A program made the position numbers and the translations under genes. From a virus: 42,732 bases of DNA. The notes under the pieces were generated by a model. That model was given only the letters and a program-made list of their open reading frames with translations, was not told the origin of the DNA and ran no database searches. Below, piece after piece: positions 1 to 8,454 of the stretch. The stretch is from positions 1 to 42,732 of IMG/VR virus record IMGVR_UViG_3300027499_000011; one strand, given 5' to 3'. Numbering within the stretch: the first letter of the stretch is position 1; every line of letters begins with the position of its first letter.

Positions 1-3000
1 GATCAAGATCAAAGTCAACATTGCCGATATAAGTATTAAATACTTTCTTTAATCCATCTGCAATAGCTTCTGCGCCCTGATCAAACGCATTGCCATCAGT
101 ATTAAACTGTGGCATACTCCGAAGCATAGCCAAGTTTGCCTCATATGCGCCTTGAGACATACCCACAGATTCCGGCGTGTATTGCCCTAAAAATATAGCC
201 GCTGTATGAAACATCGCGACCATACTCTGTACTGTAGTTATCTCAACCTTATTTCCTTTAAGACGAGCAGTTACTGGACGTGCTGTAACCTGACCTTCGG
301 GAGTATGCTGTTCCTTTAGTGCAATTACACGAACACCCGGTGATTTTTGGAGATCCTCTAAATTGCCGGGTTGAATACCATTTCTCCATACTAAGCCATT
401 CTTCCTCTGGTATCCAATATTAGCTGTAAGGTCTAACTCTCCAGCATATCCTAAAGCATCCCGTACAGATTGTCTGGTCTTCACTATATTCACCATAAAC
501 CGGGTATCTGATACTTCGATACCAAGCTTATATCCATTACGAAGGGCTGTTATCTGGTCGGGCTTGAGAATTGCTGCTGCCCATTCCGGATTCTCTAAAG
601 TAACTAACTGCCCATTATAGAAAATACCATAAGCCTCATTTAATAGAGTGCTACCATTGGCTGGTATATAGCGCAACTCAAGCACCTTTCCATTAAAGCC
701 TTTAAGAACATCTACCGGATAGTCCCGTTTTAATTCTCCAGTTGTGGCATTTGTAAGGCTAAAAGTTAAATTTACAGTAGTAGGAGAACTATTGTCTGTA
801 ACAAGATTCTCAGGTTGGGGAACTAATGCAACCCCGCCTATTTGAGTTTCTGTAGGTTCTTGTGGGCTTAAAGTTTCAGGTGCATCTTCAGTATATACCG
901 AATCAATAGCATCTGCGTCTTCAGGAATTAAAACATCTGTATCCGACAACTCCTCGTCGTAGATGATATCCATAATGTCATCCTGCTCAGGAACAGCTAC
1001 ATCTACAACCTCTCCCTCCTCATCAAGCACCACGTCTGGAGTATCGAAGTCATATATATCTTCAACCACAACACCGGATTCAGCAGGAACTTCTTCGGCT
1101 AAATCTTGTGGTGGAGTAGTATCCCGTAAGATTTCCTCGTTAGCTTCCTTCTGCTGGTATTCATCCTTTAATGCTTCAGCCCTTTCATTGGTGTTCGGGG
1201 TGATCTTCTTTTCAATAGAAGAACGCATCGAAGCGATAAACTTATCATATCCACCCGGCTCAAGCAGAGAGTTGTAGGCATCTACCAAAGCCATACGGTC
1301 ATTAACGATACGGCTCAAATCCGCAAACTGTTTGCGAATATCATCGTAGTCAGCACGGGTATTTGTGTTGCCTAAACGAATGAGCAAGTCATTCATCTCA
1401 AGCAGGGTATCTAACCGCCGAGTAAACTCATCAGTATCATAAGTATACTCTGCATTGACATCTATAGCATCTACCTTAGGTGCAAACTTGTTGAGGGCAT
1501 TATAGATCAGAGTCTTGCGATTCTCTAATGCCTCTAATTCTTCAGCAAGTTTGTTGAGTTCAGCTTCACGCTTTGCCGCCTTTGCCTCATCCACATTCTT
1601 GATAATACGACGCGCTTGCTTTGTCTCTAACTGCTTATTTATATTCTTGATTTTCTGGTTGATACGAGTTAACTCATCAACCTTGTCGATGGATATGTCA
1701 AACTCCTGCTGAAGTTTTAATCCATCCAAAATTTGATTACCGTTAATATCCTTTAACTTATTCGCAAGTCCGTCTGCAATAGACTTCTCACGAGCATCAC
1801 GATTCTTAACGTCATAGATAAGCTTAGCGATACCTGCATGGACTTCAGGATCTTCTCCACGGTAAATCTTAGAAGCTTCAGCATATGCATCCTTTACACG
1901 AGCCATATTCTCCGTGTAAGAACGGATAGTATTCTCCTTACGACGGCGAACTTCCTCATCAGAAAGTAAAGCTGCATCTTGACCTAAGAAATCTCTGTAG
2001 TCCTCTACAGACATATCACGGAAGATAGCTTCTGCCTCTTCCACAGCCATATCATATCTTCCAGTTACAATCTTAGAAGATGCGTGGCTAAAGAGCATAT
2101 CGCCTTCAATGTCCTTCGCCTCTTTAAAATCTTCTCTATCTACTGCGCCTGACATCTGCTTCGACAAGACCGCTTGTCTACGGACGTTATCAGATTCAGC
2201 ACGAAGTATCTCCAGCGTACCGGGATCCTTCTCCATAAGGCCCATTACACGCCGAATACGATCATCATTTTCTACCTGTTCAGCCTTGATACCTGCAATA
2301 CCACCGTATGCCTTATATGGTATCTTCTTGCCTCCAATATCAAAGGTTACAGAGTCAGGGTCGCCGATGTATTTGGAGGTGAACTTGCCACCAACCATAA
2401 AGGAAGGCAAGCCAAGAGTACCAATAAGAAGACCCATACCGATTTCCTTCAGGCCATCAGCAGACGAATAGGTTTGCTGTAAACCGTTTTGGAAAGAATC
2501 GTACAGAGAAGCAGCTTGGATATTTCCTTGAGCGTCATACTTATCAGCGATATAGTCCTCCGCTGTACGAGAAATAACTCCCTGACCTCCCTCTTCCACA
2601 AATCCTTCATACAGAGGACTACGCAGGTATTTAGATGCAGCAAGTGCCCTACGTCCCGGACTAACCACATTCAGAGGTATATACTCCGGCAAGTCAGCCA
2701 CAGTTTTATTTAAGAACTGCGATGCACGATTTAATTGAGAATCCGTCAACGAGGATTTCGATACCGTACGCATCGTCTTCATACCCGTATTTAGGCCCAC
2801 ACCAAACACACGAGGAATAAGTAAGGCGTTACCGATACCTACCAACGCGAGGTTAGTTCCAAATACAGCATCGAAGACCTGCCCATTCTCCTCTTTGAAC
2901 TGCTGCTCCATCTCAGGAGTAAAGGATCCGGGGCCATACAGCATCTCGTGCTGAGCCTTACGGTCTGCAATAGCTGTAGCCTGTACGGTACGTGCTTCCA

Positions 3001-3943
3001 TACCCGCCTCCATACCAGCACCCGTAAGCAACTGACGGCTTACCCGACCAACCGTATTGATAGCACGCGCCCTATTTACTTGACCTGCAGCTTGTGTCAA
3101 TGCAGTTGCCGCCTGAGTAGCTGTAGTAGTAGCACCCAAAGCCGCTCCCTTTACAGCATCATCAACTATATTACCAGAAATTACTTTCTGTCCTCCTGTA
3201 GCAATCGACTTTAAAAGCTTTGCACCACGAGCAGCAATACCTGTAGTAGCTGCGGCTTGTACAGGAGCAGCAGCACCTAACGTAGCTGCACTTGCTGCTG
3301 TAAGGGCGGCTTCAGTTACGATGGCTCCAGAGATAAATGATAACCCTTTCAGGACATCATCAGTAAAACGCATACCATCGCTAAGCGCAGTTTCCTTATC
3401 CCGTAATTGGAAACGCTCTTCGGTAGCTTCAGTTACCTTGTCTAAAGAGTTAGATAAGCTATTATCGTATATGGCAGACAGGTCGCCTGTAACTAAAGCT
3501 TCTCCAGCACCATAAAACATACCAATGCCCTGTGCTGCATTGATACCCGTATTGAGTATAAACTTGGCGCCAGCATTGGTAATCTGATCTAAATAGGTTT
3601 GGCTTGCAGCAGCTGCTTTATTTGCTTGAAAGGGACTCTCATAGCTAAAGTTCTCAGCTACACCTTGGGTACCTCCCAAACTCAACCAGCCAATATCCCA
3701 TCCAGTTGTTTGATATTTATCAATATCCTCTGGGCGGTTATTGTAACCTGTGTATAAACCAAGTTTGTTTTTACCAGCATTATATACGTTGGTATTAAAT
3801 GCTCCTAAATCCAACTCCGTAGAATTGGTATTAGATGGTTTAACCGGAGTAGGTTGTCCAGATAGTGCTTGATTTATTTCCTCTGGAGTCGCATCTCCAA
3901 GGGGAGAAAGGTCGGGAGCACCTACTTCGTCGTCTTCAAACAT
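1..3943 (-). CDS. Very large virion cargo-type protein, C-terminus beyond window
   Basis: An open frame of 1,314 codons starts at ATG 3943 (sharing its A with the TGA stop of the upstream gene) and runs off the left edge, so the C-terminus is missing. Order within the visible part: a polar N-terminus; an Ala/Gly-rich, weakly hydrophobic stretch at about residues 200-300; a long charged helical region with likely coiled coil at about 700-930; a very acidic, probably disordered linker at about 940-1030; then a more globular segment to the edge. No catalytic motif is visible. In crAss-like phages, giant proteins in this position are packaged in the virion and ejected, and a virion RNA polymerase is encoded nearby. 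The cargo role is inferred from position and composition. Frame openness was checked closely at both ends and read through the middle. Confidence 0.8.
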   Translation of the reverse strand, partial: MFEDDEVGAPDLSPLGDATPEEINQALSGQPTPVKPSNTNSTELDLGAFNTNVYNAGKNKLGLYTGYNNRPEDIDKYQTTGWDIGWLSLGGTQGVAENFSYESPFQANKAAAASQTYLDQITNAGAKFILNTGINAAQGIGMFYGAGEALVTGDLSAIYDNSLSNSLDKVTEATEERFQLRDKETALSDGMRFTDDVLKGLSFISGAIVTEAALTAASAATLGAAAPVQAAATTGIAARGAKLLKSIATGGQKVISGNIVDDAVKGAALGATTTATQAATALTQAAGQVNRARAINTVGRVSRQLLTGAGMEAGMEARTVQATAIADRKAQHEMLYGPGSFTPEMEQQFKEENGQVFDAVFGTNLALVGIGNALLIPRVFGVGLNTGMKTMRTVSKSSLTDSQLNRASQFLNKTVADLPEYIPLNVVSPGRRALAASKYLRSPLYEGFVEEGGQGVISRTAEDYIADKYDAQGNIQAASLYDSFQNGLQQTYSSADGLKEIGMGLLIGTLGLPSFMVGGKFTSKYIGDPDSVTFDIGGKKIPYKAYGGIAGIKAEQVENDDRIRRVMGLMEKDPGTLEILRAESDNVRRQAVLSKQMSGAVDREDFKEAKDIEGDMLFSHASSKIVTGRYDMAVEEAEAIFRDMSVEDYRDFLGQDAALLSDEEVRRRKENTIRSYTENMARVKDAYAEASKIYRGEDPEVHAGIAKLIYDVKNRDAREKSIADGLANKLKDINGNQILDGLKLQQEFDISIDKVDELTRINQKIKNINKQLETKQARRIIKNVDEAKAAKREAELNKLAEELEALENRKTLIYNALNKFAPKVDAIDVNAEYTYDTDEFTRRLDTLLEMNDLLIRLGNTNTRADYDDIRKQFADLSRIVNDRMALVDAYNSLLEPGGYDKFIASMRSSIEKKITPNTNERAEALKDEYQQKEANEEILRDTTPPQDLAEEVPAESGVVVEDIYDFDTPDVVLDEEGEVVDVAVPEQDDIMDIIYDEELSDTDVLIPEDADAIDSVYTEDAPETLSPQEPTETQIGGVALVPQPENLVTDNSSPTTVNLTFSLTNATTGELKRDYPVDVLKGFNGKVLELRYIPANGSTLLNEAYGIFYNGQLVTLENPEWAAAILKPDQITALRNGYKLGIEVSDTRFMVNIVKTRQSVRDALGYAGELDLTANIGYQRKNGLVWRNGIQPGNLEDLQKSPGVRVIALKEQHTPEGQVTARPVTARLKGNKVEITTVQSMVAMFHTAAIFLGQYTPESVGMSQGAYEANLAMLRSMPQFNTDGNAFDQGAEAIADGLKKVFNTYIGNVDFDLD

Positions 3944-5409
3944 CAGAAATTGTTTTTAATATATTGGGTACCAACGAGGAAGCGTACTTGTTGTTCATCC
4001 AGCCCAGTAAGCTTTTGACCATTTAGCGTAAATGGTTCCCCACTTAAATTGTACATTCCAAATTTACCATTTTCTGATTTTACTTCGATACCAAGTATAT
4101 TATTTTTATATGTGGGAATCGTTCCAATCAAAAGTTTATTAAACTCAGTATCCATCCAAGCTGATGCTAAAAAAGGTGCTTGTGCTCTTGTTTCGCTATT
4201 GCTGCTATTCTGCAATTGCATAATAACTCCCCCTAAAGCACCTTCTCCCAGTGCTTGGCTTATCTCACCAATAGGAACAAGTGCAGTAAACTGTCCCTCC
4301 TGACCGTTTTGTTCGTAATTCACTTGAATAAGAGGTTGCCCTGTTTTAGGATCAAATCCTGTAGTAAGGGAGGTTTTTATATTTTTAGCCCCATTACCAA
4401 GGCTAACATCTTCATGTTTAAATCCATTTAATAAATTACCCTGATAATCCATTAGTCCAACTTGATTCCCTGCCCACAGGTTAAACTGATCATCAATCAG
4501 GCTGTTACTAATCCTATCGTCAATCACTGAATAAACTCTATCCGGTGCATCAGTATCATCTGTGACAACAGGCAAAGCTGCTACTACTGGTTCAGTTTCT
4601 ATAAGCTTCTTCATATCGGGAGAAAGCTGTTGTGCCTTACCCGCATTACGTTCTGCTATCTTCCTACGTCCAGCATTGAGAAGCTGGTCTTGCATCGTCT
4701 GTAACACACCCATCTGATCTTCTCCGCCCAACTCAATAAAGGGCTGACCAAACATCTGCTTAGACAAGTCGTTAATCTGCACACGTCCTTCAGGAGTATT
4801 CTGATACGCAGTCAATCCAGCACCCGATCCTAAGAACTCCTGTAATGCACCAATATTAGCTGTAACCTCTGAGTTACGATCAAATAGGTCCAGCATAGCC
4901 TTATCGTAGTCAGGTCTTCTGGTAGGGCCACCCATAAACTGTCTTGCTCTTCCTTCTTGGTCAAAGCTGCTGAATGTATACGGATCATGCCCAGAGTAAA
5001 CTACGTTCTCTGCACCGTGCATCATAGCAAGCTGACGTTCCTTCTCCTTTATCTCATTAACCAACTTACCGTTAGATACGACGGTTTGATAGTCGGCATC
5101 TCCCATAATGTTACGGGCCATATTACGAACTTGAAGAACTCTATTTTGAAAGTCCTTCTTTTCGCTTGCCTCGTCGATAAGGGATTTTACTTGTTCAAAA
5201 TAACCTTGAACATAACCTTTATCTCCTTCTGCGGAGTTTGCCATCTGTGTAGCTAAAACCGTTTGGAGTTTCCCTGCCTCTTCCTGAGCGGCATAGAACT
5301 GTCTATCCATACGATCATAGTAATCTTTTACAGCAGCTGTAGGGATACCAACCATAGTGGGCTGGTATTCAGCTAATGCAAAATCTCCGGGTATATACTT
5401 ACTCGCCAT
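3943..5409 (-). CDS. Conserved virion (cargo) protein, 488 aa
   Basis: The frame could start at 5475, but that would overlap the upstream gene by 65 bases. ATG 5409 lies one base after the upstream TAA and gives the N-terminus MASKYIPGDFALAEYQP, so it is preferred. The protein is soluble, helical in its first half (about residues 20-140, many Gln, Glu and Lys) and mixed or beta-rich later. There are no transmembrane segments and no enzyme motif. A protein of this type, with an N-terminal helical segment following a short Pro-containing lead, recurs just before the giant genes of crAss-like phages and is counted among internal cargo proteins. That comparison is from memory. It is translationally coupled to both neighbours. 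Confidence 0.8.
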   Translation of the reverse strand: MASKYIPGDFALAEYQPTMVGIPTAAVKDYYDRMDRQFYAAQEEAGKLQTVLATQMANSAEGDKGYVQGYFEQVKSLIDEASEKKDFQNRVLQVRNMARNIMGDADYQTVVSNGKLVNEIKEKERQLAMMHGAENVVYSGHDPYTFSSFDQEGRARQFMGGPTRRPDYDKAMLDLFDRNSEVTANIGALQEFLGSGAGLTAYQNTPEGRVQINDLSKQMFGQPFIELGGEDQMGVLQTMQDQLLNAGRRKIAERNAGKAQQLSPDMKKLIETEPVVAALPVVTDDTDAPDRVYSVIDDRISNSLIDDQFNLWAGNQVGLMDYQGNLLNGFKHEDVSLGNGAKNIKTSLTTGFDPKTGQPLIQVNYEQNGQEGQFTALVPIGEISQALGEGALGGVIMQLQNSSNSETRAQAPFLASAWMDTEFNKLLIGTIPTYKNNILGIEVKSENGKFGMYNLSGEPFTLNGQKLTGLDEQQVRFLVGTQYIKNNF

Positions 5410-5410
5410 T

Positions 5411-7843
5411 TTATTCAGCAGTTGTTTCGGTAGTGTATTGTGTGTCATACGGACGGTTAGCAGCATACAATGCATTCGCTAAGCCCGGCTGGTAGATATT
5501 CTTGAGGTAATCGCTTACTGATGCACTCAGGGTATTTAAAGGTGCAATACGCAAGTTAGCATCCATCATTTTACGCTCATTAGCAAAAGCTACAGAGTCT
5601 TTGATATACTCGTTACGCAAGTTATCATTTGCTAACCTTACGTTCGTAGCTAAAGCCTGATAAGATTGCTGTGCTTGCTGTCTTTGTTGTTGGTCGGCGC
5701 TACGTAGTCTTGCCTCTTGGTTGAATCGTTCTGCCAACATCCCTTGACGTAATGCAGCAGCCTGAGCCGAACTCAACATAGTATTCCGAGATTGAGCTAT
5801 AGTAGCATTACGGACATCTTGCAAAGCCTGTCCAATATTGCTCTCATATTCAAACTGCGGAACCATAGTCGTACGAGGAGCCTGAGGAGCCTGTAAGTCA
5901 GCTAAGGCATTACGAGCTACACGCGCACTTGCCATAGACGCTAAAGCAGGTATAGCTTGCATCCAAGACACTTTAGGAACATTGATTGTATCTCCTTGGA
6001 CTTCCTCAATATTCAATTGAGGAGCAGCCTTAGGAGCACCCATCGTTGCAGCAGGAGGAGCAGCGGTAATGAAACCCGGAGGAACTTGTATTCTTGGCAT
6101 CTCAGCTTCTCCCTGTGTTACATCCACAGTAGCCATATCTGTTACTCCGGGAATTGCAGGAGTCGTAACTTGATTCAACTCAACATCTGGAACAAGGCGG
6201 GGAGTATATTGATTCGCAAAAGATCCAGCCATAGAAATCCCCCGCATAGCATTAGTTCCCATATTAGCTACCTGTGTAGCATATTCAGGATTTACTGGCC
6301 CCAGTCCCAAGTTCAATATACCTGCCCTACTTGCGGAATCATCTCCATACAATATCCAATTAGGACGAGTCTGTACTGCTTGTGTAGAACGAACTAAGCC
6401 TGTAGAAGTAGAAGGTGCGCCTTGTGGTATAATTCTAACAGCACCTTGAACTCCTTTAGGGCCAATAGCAGGAAGACCTACTAAGTTTCCTATTAATCCC
6501 TCACTACGCAAGCGAGATCCTTCTGCAGTTGTTTCTGCATCGATAGGTTCTCCAGCATATTGTGCTCGATATTCGTTCCAAGGTGTAACTCCTTGAGTAC
6601 CCTTGCCCCTTTGAGTTGTAATAGTTCCGGGAGCCTTTGCAACTTGGTTAGATGCAGCAGTGAGTTTGGCAAATGCTGTACCCGGATTTGAAATTAATTC
6701 AGCAAGTGCATTAACTCCAGTTGAATAACCAGCAACGGATAAAACCTGTTGAATGTATGTAGGAGTACCTCCTGTATCTACGCTTGATTGAGATAAGGGA
6801 TTTTGCAATATTGTCCTCCAAGCTTCTGCTGTGGTCGGACGAGCATCTCTCGTATGGTTATAAGTATATGTAGTAGGTTTAGGATTGTTAACCCAAGATT
6901 GTGCCTGATCTGGAGGAACAGCGAATGCCTTTGAAGCAGATGGAGGAATAGCTTGGAATTGCTCTTGAATAGATTTGTTGCTATTGGGATTAACAAATCG
7001 GATATCTACAGCATTATATCCTCCTTGTGCGTTAGGAGCATATACGTAGTTCCCTTTCTTTTGTATCTCTCCAGTAATAGCTTCCCCTCCAAAACTTAAA
7101 ATAGGAGCGTATTGAGCTAATCCACTTGCAACAGCTTGTCTATTTGTCCTTGCCTCAGGCTGACCAGTACCAGTTTGTGCAAATGTTGGTGCAGTAGCTT
7201 GATTAGATACATTAGCACTTGACTGCCCATACCCGCCAGATGCAATGGTAGAAGGTCTATTTTGAAGCGGGGTATTGCTATATTGCTGTAGAACCCCAAT
7301 ATTAGTAGCACCTCTGGGAGCATCAGGATTCATCTTAATGCCCTCCATAACGTCTACAAGAGTATCTCTGTATGTTGGCTTTGTTGCATACTTTCCTAAT
7401 CCTTCAATAAATTCTCTTGGAGTATTTGCACGAAAAGCAGCGTCATAATTAGGTTGTGCCTTTAACCAAGCAAGTTGGGCTTTAGATGCAGCATCTAAAT
7501 TTGGAAAGAAGAAAAAATCCGAATTTCTTGATTCTTCTACACCATTAATTACTTCTGTTGTTTTTTTATTCCTTTTCTCATAAGGAATACCTAAGCTTTT
7601 AAAAAGCTCTGCATTTTTATCGTCATATTTAATACCAAAATAGTCGTCAGTACCACCACTTGTTACTTGCCAACCATTTTCTGTAGCCCACTGTGCTACA
7701 GCTACCTCTGGGAATGGATGACCAGCATTTACAGCAGCAGCATATATCCGCGCTGCATTACGACGCTTTTGCTCTTGTGTAAGCTCATCACCGGATGGAT
7801 TCTCCGGTGCTTCAACAAATCCCCCCGTTACGAATTTTTTTTT
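5411..7843 (-). CDS. Glucosaminidase-domain virion protein, read by -1 frameshift from the 208-codon ORF
   Basis: This frame opens inside the A10 run at 7835-7844, just after an in-frame TGA, and runs 810 codons to TAA at 5411. It has no ATG, GTG or TTG before ATG 7348, which would give a 645-residue fragment. The first 165 codons are clearly protein-coding. AVAQWATENGW contains the likely catalytic Glu (residue 259 of the fusion), followed by DDYFGIKYDD and, near the end of the domain, KYATKPTYRD. These align with QFAYESGWG, FGIK and GYATEPNYPQ of the neighbouring gene, so it is a second glucosaminidase-like domain. The rest is Pro/Ala/Gln-rich with a helical Gln-rich region near the C-terminus. 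A -1 shift gives a 1,014-residue fusion (8454 to 5411). Its role would be a virion-borne peptidoglycan hydrolase. Confidence 0.8.
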   Translation of the reverse strand, partial: KKKFVTGGFVEAPENPSGDELTQEQKRRNAARIYAAAVNAGHPFPEVAVAQWATENGWQVTSGGTDDYFGIKYDDKNAELFKSLGIPYEKRNKKTTEVINGVEESRNSDFFFFPNLDAASKAQLAWLKAQPNYDAAFRANTPREFIEGLGKYATKPTYRDTLVDVMEGIKMNPDAPRGATNIGVLQQYSNTPLQNRPSTIASGGYGQSSANVSNQATAPTFAQTGTGQPEARTNRQAVASGLAQYAPILSFGGEAITGEIQKKGNYVYAPNAQGGYNAVDIRFVNPNSNKSIQEQFQAIPPSASKAFAVPPDQAQSWVNNPKPTTYTYNHTRDARPTTAEAWRTILQNPLSQSSVDTGGTPTYIQQVLSVAGYSTGVNALAELISNPGTAFAKLTAASNQVAKAPGTITTQRGKGTQGVTPWNEYRAQYAGEPIDAETTAEGSRLRSEGLIGNLVGLPAIGPKGVQGAVRIIPQGAPSTSTGLVRSTQAVQTRPNWILYGDDSASRAGILNLGLGPVNPEYATQVANMGTNAMRGISMAGSFANQYTPRLVPDVELNQVTTPAIPGVTDMATVDVTQGEAEMPRIQVPPGFITAAPPAATMGAPKAAPQLNIEEVQGDTINVPKVSWMQAIPALASMASARVARNALADLQAPQAPRTTMVPQFEYESNIGQALQDVRNATIAQSRNTMLSSAQAAALRQGMLAERFNQEARLRSADQQQRQQAQQSYQALATNVRLANDNLRNEYIKDSVAFANERKMMDANLRIAPLNTLSASVSDYLKNIYQPGLANALYAANRPYDTQYTTETTAE

Positions 7844-7844
7844 T
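7789..7844 (-). promoter_or_regulatory. Candidate -1 frameshift/slippage site with downstream hairpin
   Basis: The minus strand reads ten A residues (7844-7835) at the end of the 208-codon ORF. The -1 frame has a TGA immediately before the run and the 0 frame has TAA five bases after it, so any shift must take place on the run itself. Codons AAA AAA AAT are a good tandem-slip substrate, and A runs of this length also promote RNA polymerase slippage. Twenty-five bases downstream is a perfect 7-bp stem, CACCGGA/TCCGGTG (7809-7803 with 7795-7789), with a 7-base loop. That spacing is longer than the usual 5-9 bases, so the hairpin's role is uncertain. Confidence 0.6.
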
Positions 7845-8454
7845 CACCCTTCATTGTGGGTGTGTATCCTCCGTACATATAACCTGCCATAGGGGTAGGT
7901 GCTGGAGGGTTGTATTGTAAGGGCACCATACCATACTGCATTGCATTATTGTAGTCTTGCAATACATATGGATTAGTGCCGATAGTACGAGGGCTAATTG
8001 TATTTAATTGACGCTGGTTGTAACGAGACAAGGCGAAATCCAAAAGTTGGTTTTGGCTTGGCATATTCTGGTACATAGCTGCCATCTGCATAGGATACAT
8101 AGGGGCAGGTTGTGTAGCAGATAACTGGCTTAATCCAGACAACAGGTTTCCTACATTACCACCTCCACGCATCATCGGAGGATTACCTCCATACATCATC
8201 TGCGGGGGCATTTGTTGTGCCATTTGAGCAGCCATCATAGGATCCATCTGCGGAGCCATAGCTTGCTCCTGTTGCATACGCATCCCTTCGTTAGCTTGGA
8301 TCAAAGCATCCATAGCCCGTTGTGCTTTTTCTAAATTCTTACGGGCAGTATTAGCCATCGGCCCTGATGGATATTTAGACAAAACTTCTTCCTGCTTACG
8401 GATGTAGTTAGCAATAGTAGTTGCTACTTCCGCGGGAGTTTGTTTTTTATTCAT
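7828..8454 (-). CDS. Met/Gln/Pro-rich protein, 0-frame product of the frameshift gene
   Basis: This 208-residue ORF starts at ATG 8454 in a 4-base ATGA overlap with the upstream glucosaminidase gene and stops at TAA 7828-7830. Residues 1-65 look helical. Residues about 65-105 are a low-complexity run rich in Met, Gln and Pro, and the end contains Gly-Tyr repeats (GYMYGGYTP). The last codons are GGT GAA AAA AAA AAT TCG TAA, so translation ends straight after the A10 run. It probably supplies both a short protein and the N-terminus of the 1,014-residue fusion. No enzymatic motif is seen. If the true run were 11 A, this stop would not exist and the two ORFs would be a single gene. Confidence 0.75.
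   Translation of the reverse strand: MNKKQTPAEVATTIANYIRKQEEVLSKYPSGPMANTARKNLEKAQRAMDALIQANEGMRMQQEQAMAPQMDPMMAAQMAQQMPPQMMYGGNPPMMRGGGNVGNLLSGLSQLSATQPAPMYPMQMAAMYQNMPSQNQLLDFALSRYNQRQLNTISPRTIGTNPYVLQDYNNAMQYGMVPLQYNPPAPTPMAGYMYGGYTPTMKGEKKNS

Noticed and set aside
5410-5475. N-terminal extension of the 488-residue cargo gene to 5475
   Set aside because: It would overlap the upstream gene by 65 bases; the ATG at 5409, one base after the upstream stop, gives the normal junction.
5957-6397. A 146-codon plus-strand frame rich in Ser, Arg and His
   Set aside because: It lies opposite a well-supported minus-strand gene and its composition is that of a shadow frame.
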